From contig JBBRLG010000347.1 of assembly GCA_038231495.1 (NCBI GenBank), positions 1 to 8,125 on the forward strand: a stretch of DNA of 8,125 bases, in the 5' to 3' direction. The notes beneath the pieces were generated by a model. That model did no database searches and was not told the origin of the DNA. It saw only the letters and a list, made by a program, of their open reading frames with translations. The position numbers and the translations under genes were made by a program. Numbering within the stretch: the stretch's first letter is position 1; each line of letters starts with the position of its first letter. Of the stretch, positions 1 through 6,047 are shown piece after piece. This stretch comes from JBBRLG01 sp038231495 (GTDB lineage Bacteria; Planctomycetota; Planctomycetia; Gemmatales; Gemmataceae).

Positions 1-3
1 ACC

Positions 4-70
4 CCGGTGGGGTTTTACAGCGCCCGGTGGGGGTTGCCCCCCCGTACCGGTGGGCATCCCCCCCCCCCCC
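4..70. repeat. GC-rich direct repeats (CCGGTGGG x3) followed by a 13-base C run
   Basis: The octamer CCGGTGGG occurs three times, at 4-11, 24-31 and 47-54, spaced 20 and 23 bases apart, each followed by further G or C runs. The last copy leads into 13 consecutive C residues at 58-70. The array may continue beyond the left edge. It lies just downstream of the minus-strand channel gene that stops at 107. In that gene's transcript it would read as at least four long G runs, so a G-quadruplex is possible. No gene is supported in bases 1-106. Confidence 0.6.
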
Positions 71-106
71 TCGCCCGGATTTCGAGCAGTACTTTACATG
101 CAACTC

Positions 107-2197
107 CTACGCACTCGCCTTGTGCGCCGTCTCACCCGCCGACCGGGCATGGCCAAGCAGCGGCAGCGCCGCGCCCGCGCCGTCCGCGACCAGGTGCAGC
201 GTCTGCGTCGGGAACGCCAACTCGATTTGCAACTCCTCGGCCAAGCGCAGGCAGCCCAGCAGCAGCGACTCGCGCGCCTCCACCTCCTCGTGACGGGTCG
301 TCACCTCGAAATAGACGCTAACTTCGATCTCAATTGCCGACGACGCCAGGTCGCGGACGGCCACTTCGGACTGGTCCTTGCGCGTCCACTTCTCGTGCTC
401 CACCAGGCTGCGCAGGCCGTCGCGGAACGCGGCCAGGCGTGCCGGCGGCGTGCCGTAGACCACGCCGATGCGCCCGGTGTAGCGCCGGAAACGGCGGCGG
501 CCGAAGTTGGTAATGTTCATCGTCGTCAGGTTGGAGTTGGGCACGACCATCAGCGTGTCCTCGACCGTGCGGATGCTCGTGCTGCGCAGGCCGACGCGCT
601 CGACCACGCCGGTACCGCCTTCGCCGATTTGCACGGTCTCGCCGACCACGAACGGCCGGTCGGCAATCAGCGTGAAGGAGCCGAACAGGTTGCGCAGCGA
701 GTCCTGCGCACCCAGGGCGAAGGCGACGCCGCCGATGCCCACGCCGGTCAACACGGCGCTCACGTCCCACGCGAAGAGCGACATCAGGTGCAGCACGAGC
801 GCCGTCGCCAACACGATCTTGGTGGCGAGCGAGCCGACGGGCAGGAGCATCTCGGTCACTTCGACCCGACACTTGCTCGTGGCCATGCGCACCTCGAACG
901 CGTCGCCGACCAGGTCGATCAGGTGAAAAACCACCCACGCCGCCAGCAGCCACGCCAGCGGATTCAGGACGGTCAACGACCAGCCCAGGAGCGACTTGTC
1001 CACGTCGAGCAGCAGCAAGCCCTGGCGGAACACCAGGCAGGCGAGCAGCAGGCCGACCGGGCGGAGGCGGCGGGCGACTTTGTCCGCGGTCAAGTGCCAG
1101 CCGCCGAATGCCAGGGTACGGCGCGCGCAGGCCGTTACGATCGGCCTACTAACGCGGCTCACCGCGAAGGCCAATACGACGAGAGCCAGGCCGCCGAGCA
1201 ATTGGTAGGTGTCGAGCCGGTAGGCGGCGACGGGCGACAGGTTGGTCTTCGCCCAGGCCGGCAGGCGCTCGCGCAGCCACAATTCCGGCGTGCGCCACGG
1301 GTCGGGCCGCAAGCGGTCCACCGAAACCGTGAGCAGCATCTCGTGGTACGGGCGGTCCTCGAAGTGTTCGTACAGGTGGTCGATGGAGCGGACCGTTTGC
1401 CGGGAGAACACCCACTCGCCCTTGTGCTCGCCGGTGGGCAGGCGTACCAGTTCGATGGTGCCTTCCGGCAGCGACAGCCAGACGTAGGCCTCGCTGTAGT
1501 TGGAATCCGGGATGTCCTGGTAGACGACGGACCGGTGGCGGAGGATGACCTGGCAGAGCTTGTGGGCGAGTTGTTCGCCGACCTCCTGGCGGGCGGGGGC
1601 GGGGATCTCGGCGAGGTTCATGCAGCGCAGGGCGCGCTCCGAATCGCCGCGGAAATAGGAGCGGAGGAAAGTGCGAAAGGTGGCGCGCGGCGAGGCGACT
1701 TCCGGCGACACGTTGAGGGCGGCGGCCTGCTTGTTCTTTTCCTCTAGCAGCTTGTGCGCCTCGCCGCCCATTTGCGGAATGCGGCTAACCGTGTCGCGGT
1801 CGAACAACCAGCGCCCGTCCGGCTGGCGGCGCAGGCCGACGCGCCCGCCCTGCGGCCCGGACAGGACGTACTCGTCGCCGGCGACCTGTTCGGGGATGCG
1901 TTCGGTGTTCACCTCGGCGGCGCGCAGGACGGCCTCCAGCTGGAAGACGAGGAGCGCGCCGTCGCGGCCGCCGGGCGGCAGGCCGCCCAGGTCCAGGCAG
2001 GCGGTGGCGTCGTCGATGTATTTGGGAGTTTCGCGGGCGGCGCTGACCGCGGCCAAGAGGGTTTGCACGGTGGCCCGCGGCGTGCGCCGTTTTTCGGCCC
2101 GCGCCTCCTGGGCCAAGACTGGCACGGCCGCACCGGCGAGCAGCACGAGGGCAAGCACGTAGGGAACGGACCGGCCGCGAAGGATCGTTCTCGACAT
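107..2197 (-). CDS. MscS-family mechanosensitive ion channel with duplicated N-terminal domain
   Basis: Predicted 696-aa membrane channel of the MscS family, which releases solutes when membrane tension rises. Residues 1-28 form a signal peptide ending VLA before Gln29. Two related domains of about 105 residues follow (39-143 and 169-273), each opening PRAT..T and closing G.W.F.R.TV..I, probably extracytoplasmic. Hydrophobic segments lie near 333-348, 380-398, 403-428 and 455-475. The pore helix is at about 478-508 (GVGIGGVAFALGAQDSLRNL), followed by the MscS beta domain (DRPFVVGETVQIG, then VPNS at 552-555) and the C-terminal alpha/beta domain. It is much longer than E. coli MscS (286 aa), as is usual for multidomain relatives. 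The ATG at 2197 is chosen because GGAG precedes it and the signal peptide begins there; a TTG at 2323 would add 42 residues without a domain. It follows pstB on the same strand. The family is certain; the N-terminal domains are unidentified. Confidence 0.93.
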   Translation of the reverse strand: MSRTILRGRSVPYVLALVLLAGAAVPVLAQEARAEKRRTPRATVQTLLAAVSAARETPKYIDDATACLDLGGLPPGGRDGALLVFQLEAVLRAAEVNTERIPEQVAGDEYVLSGPQGGRVGLRRQPDGRWLFDRDTVSRIPQMGGEAHKLLEEKNKQAAALNVSPEVASPRATFRTFLRSYFRGDSERALRCMNLAEIPAPARQEVGEQLAHKLCQVILRHRSVVYQDIPDSNYSEAYVWLSLPEGTIELVRLPTGEHKGEWVFSRQTVRSIDHLYEHFEDRPYHEMLLTVSVDRLRPDPWRTPELWLRERLPAWAKTNLSPVAAYRLDTYQLLGGLALVVLAFAVSRVSRPIVTACARRTLAFGGWHLTADKVARRLRPVGLLLACLVFRQGLLLLDVDKSLLGWSLTVLNPLAWLLAAWVVFHLIDLVGDAFEVRMATSKCRVEVTEMLLPVGSLATKIVLATALVLHLMSLFAWDVSAVLTGVGIGGVAFALGAQDSLRNLFGSFTLIADRPFVVGETVQIGEGGTGVVERVGLRSTSIRTVEDTLMVVPNSNLTTMNITNFGRRRFRRYTGRIGVVYGTPPARLAAFRDGLRSLVEHEKWTRKDQSEVAVRDLASSAIEIEVSVYFEVTTRHEEVEARESLLLGCLRLAEELQIELAFPTQTLHLVADGAGAALPLLGHARSAGETAHKASA

Positions 2198-2362
2198 CCT
2201 GTCTCTCCACCGGGTGACCTGGGAATCGTCTTGATTCAGAGGACTGGTGAAGGTAGCCGATTTCGCCGGCGGGGGCCAGACCGGAATGGCGGGTAACCGG
2301 GTAGCGGTAGCCGCGGTGGCCAAGGAGCCACGAAGTTGGATGAATGAAGTACCGCGCGTCGT

Positions 2363-2473
2363 GATATATACTCAACGCGGCCCGGTTTGACACAAGCCTG
2401 AAGCGCAAGCGAAGGACAGTCCTTCGCTTGCGCTTCAGGCTTGTGCCACATTGTCCCGCGGCGAGTATAATTC
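2363..2473. repeat. Large inverted repeat with a perfect 26-bp core hairpin
   Basis: Bases 2391-2416 are exactly reverse-complementary to 2420-2445, with a 3-base loop CAG. The symmetry continues outward imperfectly about the same centre (2418): for example TATACTC at 2367-2373 pairs with GAGTATA at 2463-2469. The whole palindrome therefore spans about 111 bases. It starts 17 bases past the pstB stop codon and lies in the 292-base spacer before the channel gene. Neither strand has a T run directly after the stem, so it is not a textbook intrinsic terminator. Its core resembles dispersed repeats I recall from Gemmata-like genomes, which is recall and not a search. The rest of the spacer (2198-2362) shows nothing beyond GC-rich sequence and the channel gene's GGAG ribosome binding site. 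Confidence 0.85.
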
Positions 2474-2489
2474 GGGGGACATTTCCAGA

Positions 2490-3305
2490 CTACCCCCGTA
2501 TGCCGCCGACGTACTCCGCCGTCAGCTTCTCGCGCGGCGACTCGAACAGTTGCCGTACGGGGCCGGACTCGATCAGCCGGCCGGCACCCTTTTGTACCCA
2601 AAACAGAGCCGCGTGGTCGGCAATTCGTCGCGCCTGTGCCAGGTTGTGCGTCACTACCAACACCGTGTAGCGCTCGCGCAGACGCACGATCAAATCCTCC
2701 ACCACGCCGCCGGAGATCGGGTCCAGGGCACTGCACGGCTCGTCCAACAACAGTGCCTCCGGCTCCAGCGCCAGCGCCCGCGCCAGGCATAGCCGCTGCT
2801 GCTGGCCGCCCGCCAGCGCCTGGGCCGGGCTGTGCAGCCGGTCCTTAACCTCGTCCCACAGGCCCACGTCGCGCAGGGCCGTTTCGACCTTTTCGGCCAG
2901 CACCCGGCGGTCGCGGACGCCGTGCTCGCGCAGCGGCATCTCCAGGTTGCGGCGCACCGAGAACGGGAACGGATTCGGCTTCTGAAAGATCATGCCCACC
3001 CGCCGCCTTAGTGCCAGTAGGTCGGTCCGTGGGTCGAGTACGTCTTGGCCGCCGACGTGGACGCAACCCGTCACCCGGCAGCCGGGGATCAGGTCGGTCA
3101 GCCGGTTCAGGCAGTTCAAGAAGCTCGTCTTGCCGCAGCCCGACGGCCCGATCAGCGCGGTGACGCGGCCGCGCGGCACCGACAACGTCACGCCCTCCAG
3201 GGCCGTCTTGTTGCCGTAGCGCAGGGTGACGTTTTCGGCCTGGAAGTAGGCAGCCGGTTCAAAGTACGCGTCGGCGTGCGGCGCGACGGAGGCGGTTGGG
3301 TTCAT
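2490..3305 (-). CDS. pstB: Phosphate ABC transporter ATP-binding protein PstB
   Basis: Cytoplasmic ATPase (271 aa, a normal PstB length) that would power phosphate import through PstC and PstA. Walker A GPSGCGKTS is at 53-61. The Q-loop QKPNPFP begins at Gln108 and is the hallmark separating PstB from other ABC ATPases. The signature region LAGGQQQRLCLARA begins at 164, Walker B ALLLDEP is at 184-190, the D-loop SALD at 192-195 and the switch histidine is His220. The signature reads LAGGQ where LSGGQ is usual. The ATG at 3305 follows AAGG at an 8-base spacing and is preferred to a TTG two codons upstream. About 1.04 kb separates its start from the end of pstA, and that gap holds two opposite-strand genes. 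It therefore either has its own promoter or depends on read-through. No phoU follows. Confidence 0.97.
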   Translation of the reverse strand: MNPTASVAPHADAYFEPAAYFQAENVTLRYGNKTALEGVTLSVPRGRVTALIGPSGCGKTSFLNCLNRLTDLIPGCRVTGCVHVGGQDVLDPRTDLLALRRRVGMIFQKPNPFPFSVRRNLEMPLREHGVRDRRVLAEKVETALRDVGLWDEVKDRLHSPAQALAGGQQQRLCLARALALEPEALLLDEPCSALDPISGGVVEDLIVRLRERYTVLVVTHNLAQARRIADHAALFWVQKGAGRLIESGPVRQLFESPREKLTAEYVGGIRG

Positions 3306-3468
3306 GGGCAAGGCCTTATAGGCTGCGCGTTAAGGTGTTCAGCCGCGGAGAGGGTTTTGTACAGAATTCCCAGTTTTTTGGGGGTTTGTGCGAAGGTATG
3401 AGTTCGGGTGCTGGCCATTTTACCGTCAAACGCCCTTTCTGCGCCCGTGCTTTCAGACAAATCGGGAA

Positions 3469-3531
3469 ATCCGTAGCAAATGTTGGCGCGCCGCCTGGAT
3501 CGCCTTGTCGATGCTACGGATCGACGAGGCG
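3469..3531. other. Overlapping, mutually exclusive inverted repeats in the spacer
   Basis: The spacer 3306-3648 has no gene I can support. Within it, ATCCGTAGCA at 3469-3478 is a perfect inverted match to TGCTACGGAT at 3512-3521. A second stem pairs 3501-3512 with 3520-3531 (12 positions, one mismatch or G-U pair, 7-base loop). Both use 3512 and 3520-3521, so only one can form at a time. A third, stronger hairpin follows at 3540. This could be a structured leader of the plus-strand pair starting at 3649 or of pstB on the minus strand, or remnants of repeats. No known riboswitch pattern was recognised, and bases 3306-3460 show nothing distinctive. Confidence 0.45.
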
Positions 3532-3539
3532 CATTGGGT

Positions 3540-3583
3540 GTGGCAAAACTTTCGGAAGGGCTTTCTTCCGAAAGTTTTGCCAC
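3540..3583. repeat. Perfect 19-bp hairpin flanked by 9-bp direct repeats
   Basis: Bases 3540-3558 (GTGGCAAAACTTTCGGAAG) are exactly reverse-complementary to 3565-3583, with the 6-base loop GGCTTT. The 9-mer GGCGCATTG lies on both sides, at 3529-3537 and 3589-3597, which would suit a target-site duplication. No T run follows the stem immediately on either strand, so terminator function is doubtful. It lies 65 bases upstream of the plus-strand small gene and about 235 bases upstream of the pstB start. It is probably a REP-like dispersed element. Confidence 0.8.
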
Positions 3584-3648
3584 CCCCGGCGCATTGATTT
3601 TGCGGTTTTTTGTAGACACTCCCCGGCTTCTAGTGTACAGATGGAGGT

Positions 3649-3900
3649 ATGCCTGTGGCACTTGAACACGAACTTGAGACCTTTCAGCGAGAACTTCCCA
3701 CACTGCTGCAAAGCGAAGGGAACCGTGGAAAATTTGCCCTGGTTTATGGCGATGCGGTGAGCGGCGTTTTTACCACGGTAGACGAAGCGCTCGACGTGGG
3801 ATACGAGCTATTTGGGCTAAAATCATTCCTCGTCAAAGAAATCACCGATCGCGAAGAGTCACAGTTTTTTTCACGCAACGTGAGCAGATGCCAATCGTGA
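3649..3900 (+). CDS. Small conserved protein (DUF5678-like) paired with an aspartic protease
   Basis: Predicted soluble 83-aa protein of unknown function. No signal peptide or membrane segment is visible. The N-terminal helix (residues 4-22, EHELETFQRELPTLL) is followed by GKFALVYGDAVSGVFTTVDEAL at about 28-48. That layout of a 'keeps X alive and well' strand pair plus a DEAL helix resembles DUF5678-type small proteins. The C-terminus FLVKEITDREESQFFSRNV is polar. GGAGG lies only one base before the ATG, closer than usual, but an in-frame TAG at 3631 and the absence of another nearby start favour it. The last 13 bases overlap the next gene, so the two are probably translationally coupled. GC is low for the window (31/60 at 3661-3720 and 29/60 at 3781-3840 by hand), which suggests separate ancestry from the pst genes. 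The DUF resemblance is from memory. Confidence 0.8.
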   Translation: MPVALEHELETFQRELPTLLQSEGNRGKFALVYGDAVSGVFTTVDEALDVGYELFGLKSFLVKEITDREESQFFSRNVSRCQS

Positions 3901-4334
3901 CAGGCGAAATTACCCGCGACGGCGCAACAATCGTGCTGACCGTTGGGGTCAGCCGAAACCGGCAACGGATGTTAGAGAAGGTGGGGCATCCCGTCCCGAG
4001 CAGGATTACCGTCCGTGCGGAGATCGACACCGGGTCGTTCGCTACGGGGTTTATGCCCGAAGTATTCCCATTACTCGGCATCGAACCCTTCCGAGATATT
4101 TTAGTCCGCACGCCCTCGACGCGAGTTGGTGAGCCGTGTCGCTGCGATCAATATGATGTGAGCGTAACCCTCGTTTCCGCCGACACGGAGGTGGTCTTTC
4201 CGAGCGTGTACGCTATCAAGGGCGATTTCGACGCCGAACCCGGCAAGGTCCAGGCCATCATTGGGCGCGACATTTTAGCCCGGTGCATCTTTTCCTACTT
4301 CGGTCCAGACAAAACTTTTCAGTTGGCCTTTTAG
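3888..4334 (+). CDS. Retropepsin-like aspartic protease
   Basis: 148-aa protein with the two hallmarks of single-domain retropepsin-like proteases: the catalytic Asp-Thr-Gly at residues 47-49 (in RAEIDTGSFATGF) and the later IIGRDIL at 124-130, equivalent to the ILGRD helix of the fold. With one catalytic Asp per chain it would have to act as a dimer, as retroviral proteases do. There is no signal peptide or membrane segment, so it is probably cytoplasmic. Residues 1-40 form an N-terminal extension (MPIVTGEITRDG, then VGVSRNRQ) before the protease core. Its substrate is unknown. The start overlaps the preceding small gene by 13 bases, with a weak GAG upstream, consistent with coupling. It converges on pstA, leaving only 11 bases between their stop codons and no visible terminator. 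Catalytic activity is inferred from the motif. Confidence 0.85.
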   Translation: MPIVTGEITRDGATIVLTVGVSRNRQRMLEKVGHPVPSRITVRAEIDTGSFATGFMPEVFPLLGIEPFRDILVRTPSTRVGEPCRCDQYDVSVTLVSADTEVVFPSVYAIKGDFDAEPGKVQAIIGRDILARCIFSYFGPDKTFQLAF

Positions 4335-4345
4335 CGTCCTCGGGT

Positions 4346-5200
4346 TCATAAGGGCAAAACCTTCCGGCGCAGCCAGCGCTCGGCCAACCACGACGCCACG
4401 CCGTTGATGACCAGCAAGAGCGCGACCAGCACCAGGGCGGTTGCGTGGGCGTTGCCGTCGCCGCCGGGCACGTTCATCGCCAGGTCGTAGACGTGGATCG
4501 AGAGCGACCGCCCCGAGTCCGACAGCGCCTCCGGCCAGCGGTCCACGTAGCCGCTCGTGAAGATCAAGGCCGCCGTCTCCGCGAGCGCCCGACCGATGCC
4601 CAACACCAGGCCGACCACCAACCCCGGCACCGCGGCGGGCAAGAGCAGGTGCCGTAACGTCGCCGTCCGCGACAGGCCGAGTGCCGCCGCCCCGGTGCGG
4701 TACTCGTCGGGCACGGCGCGGAAGCCCTCCTCGATCGAGCGGATGAGGAGCGGCAGCACCATGCACGCCAGCGTCAAGCCGCCGGACAGGATCGAAAAGC
4801 CCAGTCCCAGCGTTTTGCAAAACAGCGCGTTGCCGAAGAGGCCGAAGACGATCGACGGCACGCCCGCCAGCACGTCCAGGCTGCGGCGCACCAGCCGGCC
4901 GTAGACCCCGTGCGCCGGCGTATACTCGGCCAACAGGATGGCCGTCCCCAGGCCGAGAGGCAGCGCGGTTGCCAGGCAGACCGCGAGGATCAGGAGCGTC
5001 GCGACGATCATCGGCCCGATGCCGCCTTCGCGCCCGGCGTTGCGCGGCTCGGTCGTCAGGAACGCCCACGAGACCCGGCCCGCCCCGTGCCAAACTACGT
5101 CGGCCAGCAGCCACACGAACGTCGCCGCCACCAGCGCGGCGGCGGACCAGACGAGCACCGTGGCCGCCTTGTCGGCGAGCCAGGAGCGGCGGTTAGCCAT
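4346..5200 (-). CDS. pstA: Phosphate ABC transporter permease PstA
   Basis: Inner-membrane permease of 284 aa, typical for PstA, forming the phosphate channel with PstC. Six hydrophobic segments are visible, near 13-35, 63-90, 108-130, 135-153, 193-215 and 253-273. Between the fourth and fifth lies the EAA loop that contacts the ATPase (EEGFRAVPDEYRTGAAALG from 157). LDVLAGVPSIVFGLFG at 108-123 is characteristic of Pst permeases. The ATG at 5198-5200 overlaps the end of pstC by 8 bases, so translation is probably coupled. PstA rather than PstC is assigned from its position after pstC and its C-terminal part (SLSIHVYDLA near 232-241). Unusually, its next neighbour is not pstB but the convergent protease gene 11 bases away. 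Confidence 0.95.
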   Translation of the reverse strand: MANRRSWLADKAATVLVWSAAALVAATFVWLLADVVWHGAGRVSWAFLTTEPRNAGREGGIGPMIVATLLILAVCLATALPLGLGTAILLAEYTPAHGVYGRLVRRSLDVLAGVPSIVFGLFGNALFCKTLGLGFSILSGGLTLACMVLPLLIRSIEEGFRAVPDEYRTGAAALGLSRTATLRHLLLPAAVPGLVVGLVLGIGRALAETAALIFTSGYVDRWPEALSDSGRSLSIHVYDLAMNVPGGDGNAHATALVLVALLLVINGVASWLAERWLRRKVLPL

Positions 5201-6047
5201 ACACGCGCCCCCGGCTCACGACCTCGGCGGCGGCCGCCAGCAGCCCGATCACCGCCAGCAGCAACAGGCCGCTGACGAACAGGGCCGAGCGATGGTCGCC
5301 CAGCGCGAACGCCATCTCCAGCGCGATGTTGGCGGTCAGCGTGCGCAGCGGGTCGAACAGGCCGGTCGGCGTCTGCACCACGTTGCCGCACACCATGAGA
5401 ACCGCCATCGTCTCGCCCAGTGCGCGGCCCGTCGCCAGGATTACGCCCGTAAACAGGCCCGATTTCGCCGCGGGTAACGCGACGCCGCGCACCGTCGCCC
5501 AGCGCGACAGGCCCAGCGCCGCCGCCCCGTGCAGGTAGGCGCGCGGCACGGCCCCCAGCGCCGCGTCGGCAGTCAGGGCGATGGTGGGCAGAATCATGAG
5601 CGCCAGAATAAGGATGCCGGCGAGGAGGCTGGGGCCGGGCGGGTGCAGCTGCCCGATCAGCGGACACAGGCTAACGAGACCCCAGAAGCCGTACACCACG
5701 GAGGGGATGCCGGCAAGCAATTCGATGAGCCGTCGGTACAGCCCGGCGACGAACGGCGGCGCGTAGAAACGGCAGAAGACCGCCGACAGGACGCCGAGCG
5801 GTGCCGCCAGCAGCACGGCCCCGGCGGTGACGAGGAGCGTACCCCAGAGCATCGGCGTCAGGTTATACATCCCCTCCGCGGGGTGCCAGTCGCGGTCGGT
5901 GACGAACGCACCGATACCGATGTGCCGCAGGGCGGGTAACGATTCCGCGACCAGGAACGCGGCGATCAACAGCACGACGGCCCCGGCGACGGCGGCGCAG
6001 GCGCGCAAGACCCAGAGGAGCAGCCGGTCAGCGGGGTATCGGCACAA
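5193..6047 (-). CDS. pstC: Phosphate ABC transporter permease PstC
   Basis: Second channel subunit of the phosphate transporter, 284 aa. Membrane segments lie near 13-34, 66-92, 108-130, 140-160, 197-220 and 252-275. The EAA loop DAALGAVPRAYLHGAAALG starts at 161, and ELLAGIPSVVYGFWGL at 109-124 is typical of PstC. GRALGETMAVLMVCGN at 207-222 is the conserved Pst segment near the fifth helix. The start appears to be TTG (6045-6047): GGGAG lies seven bases upstream, no ATG is in frame before the first membrane segment, and this start overlaps the pstS stop codon by 20 bases. A TTG start with coupling could lower its expression relative to pstS. The family is certain; the exact start is less so. 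Confidence 0.95.
   Translation of the reverse strand: MCRYPADRLLLWVLRACAAVAGAVVLLIAAFLVAESLPALRHIGIGAFVTDRDWHPAEGMYNLTPMLWGTLLVTAGAVLLAAPLGVLSAVFCRFYAPPFVAGLYRRLIELLAGIPSVVYGFWGLVSLCPLIGQLHPPGPSLLAGILILALMILPTIALTADAALGAVPRAYLHGAAALGLSRWATVRGVALPAAKSGLFTGVILATGRALGETMAVLMVCGNVVQTPTGLFDPLRTLTANIALEMAFALGDHRSALFVSGLLLLAVIGLLAAAAEVVSRGRVYG

Noticed and set aside
50..1747. 565-codon open frame on the plus strand
   Set aside because: It lies antisense to the clearly identified MscS channel. Its translation is low-complexity and rich in Arg, Ala, Gln and His, as expected from the shadow of a GC-rich gene.
2198..2323. 42-codon N-terminal extension of the channel gene from a TTG
   Set aside because: The ATG at 2197 has a ribosome binding site and begins a signal peptide. 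The extension is proline-rich and would bury that signal.
2391..2445. 26-bp hairpin as an intrinsic terminator of pstB
   Set aside because: No T run follows the stem on either strand, so I list it as a repeat; a transcript-end role remains possible.
2387..2471. TTGACA at 2387 and TATAAT at 2466 on the plus strand as a promoter
   Set aside because: They are 73 bases apart with a perfect hairpin between, belong to the palindrome's arms, and would drive antisense transcription of pstB.
3302..3703. 133-codon minus-strand frame upstream of pstB
   Set aside because: It crosses all spacer hairpins and the start of the small plus-strand gene. It shows no domain, and its middle is simply the translation of the palindrome.
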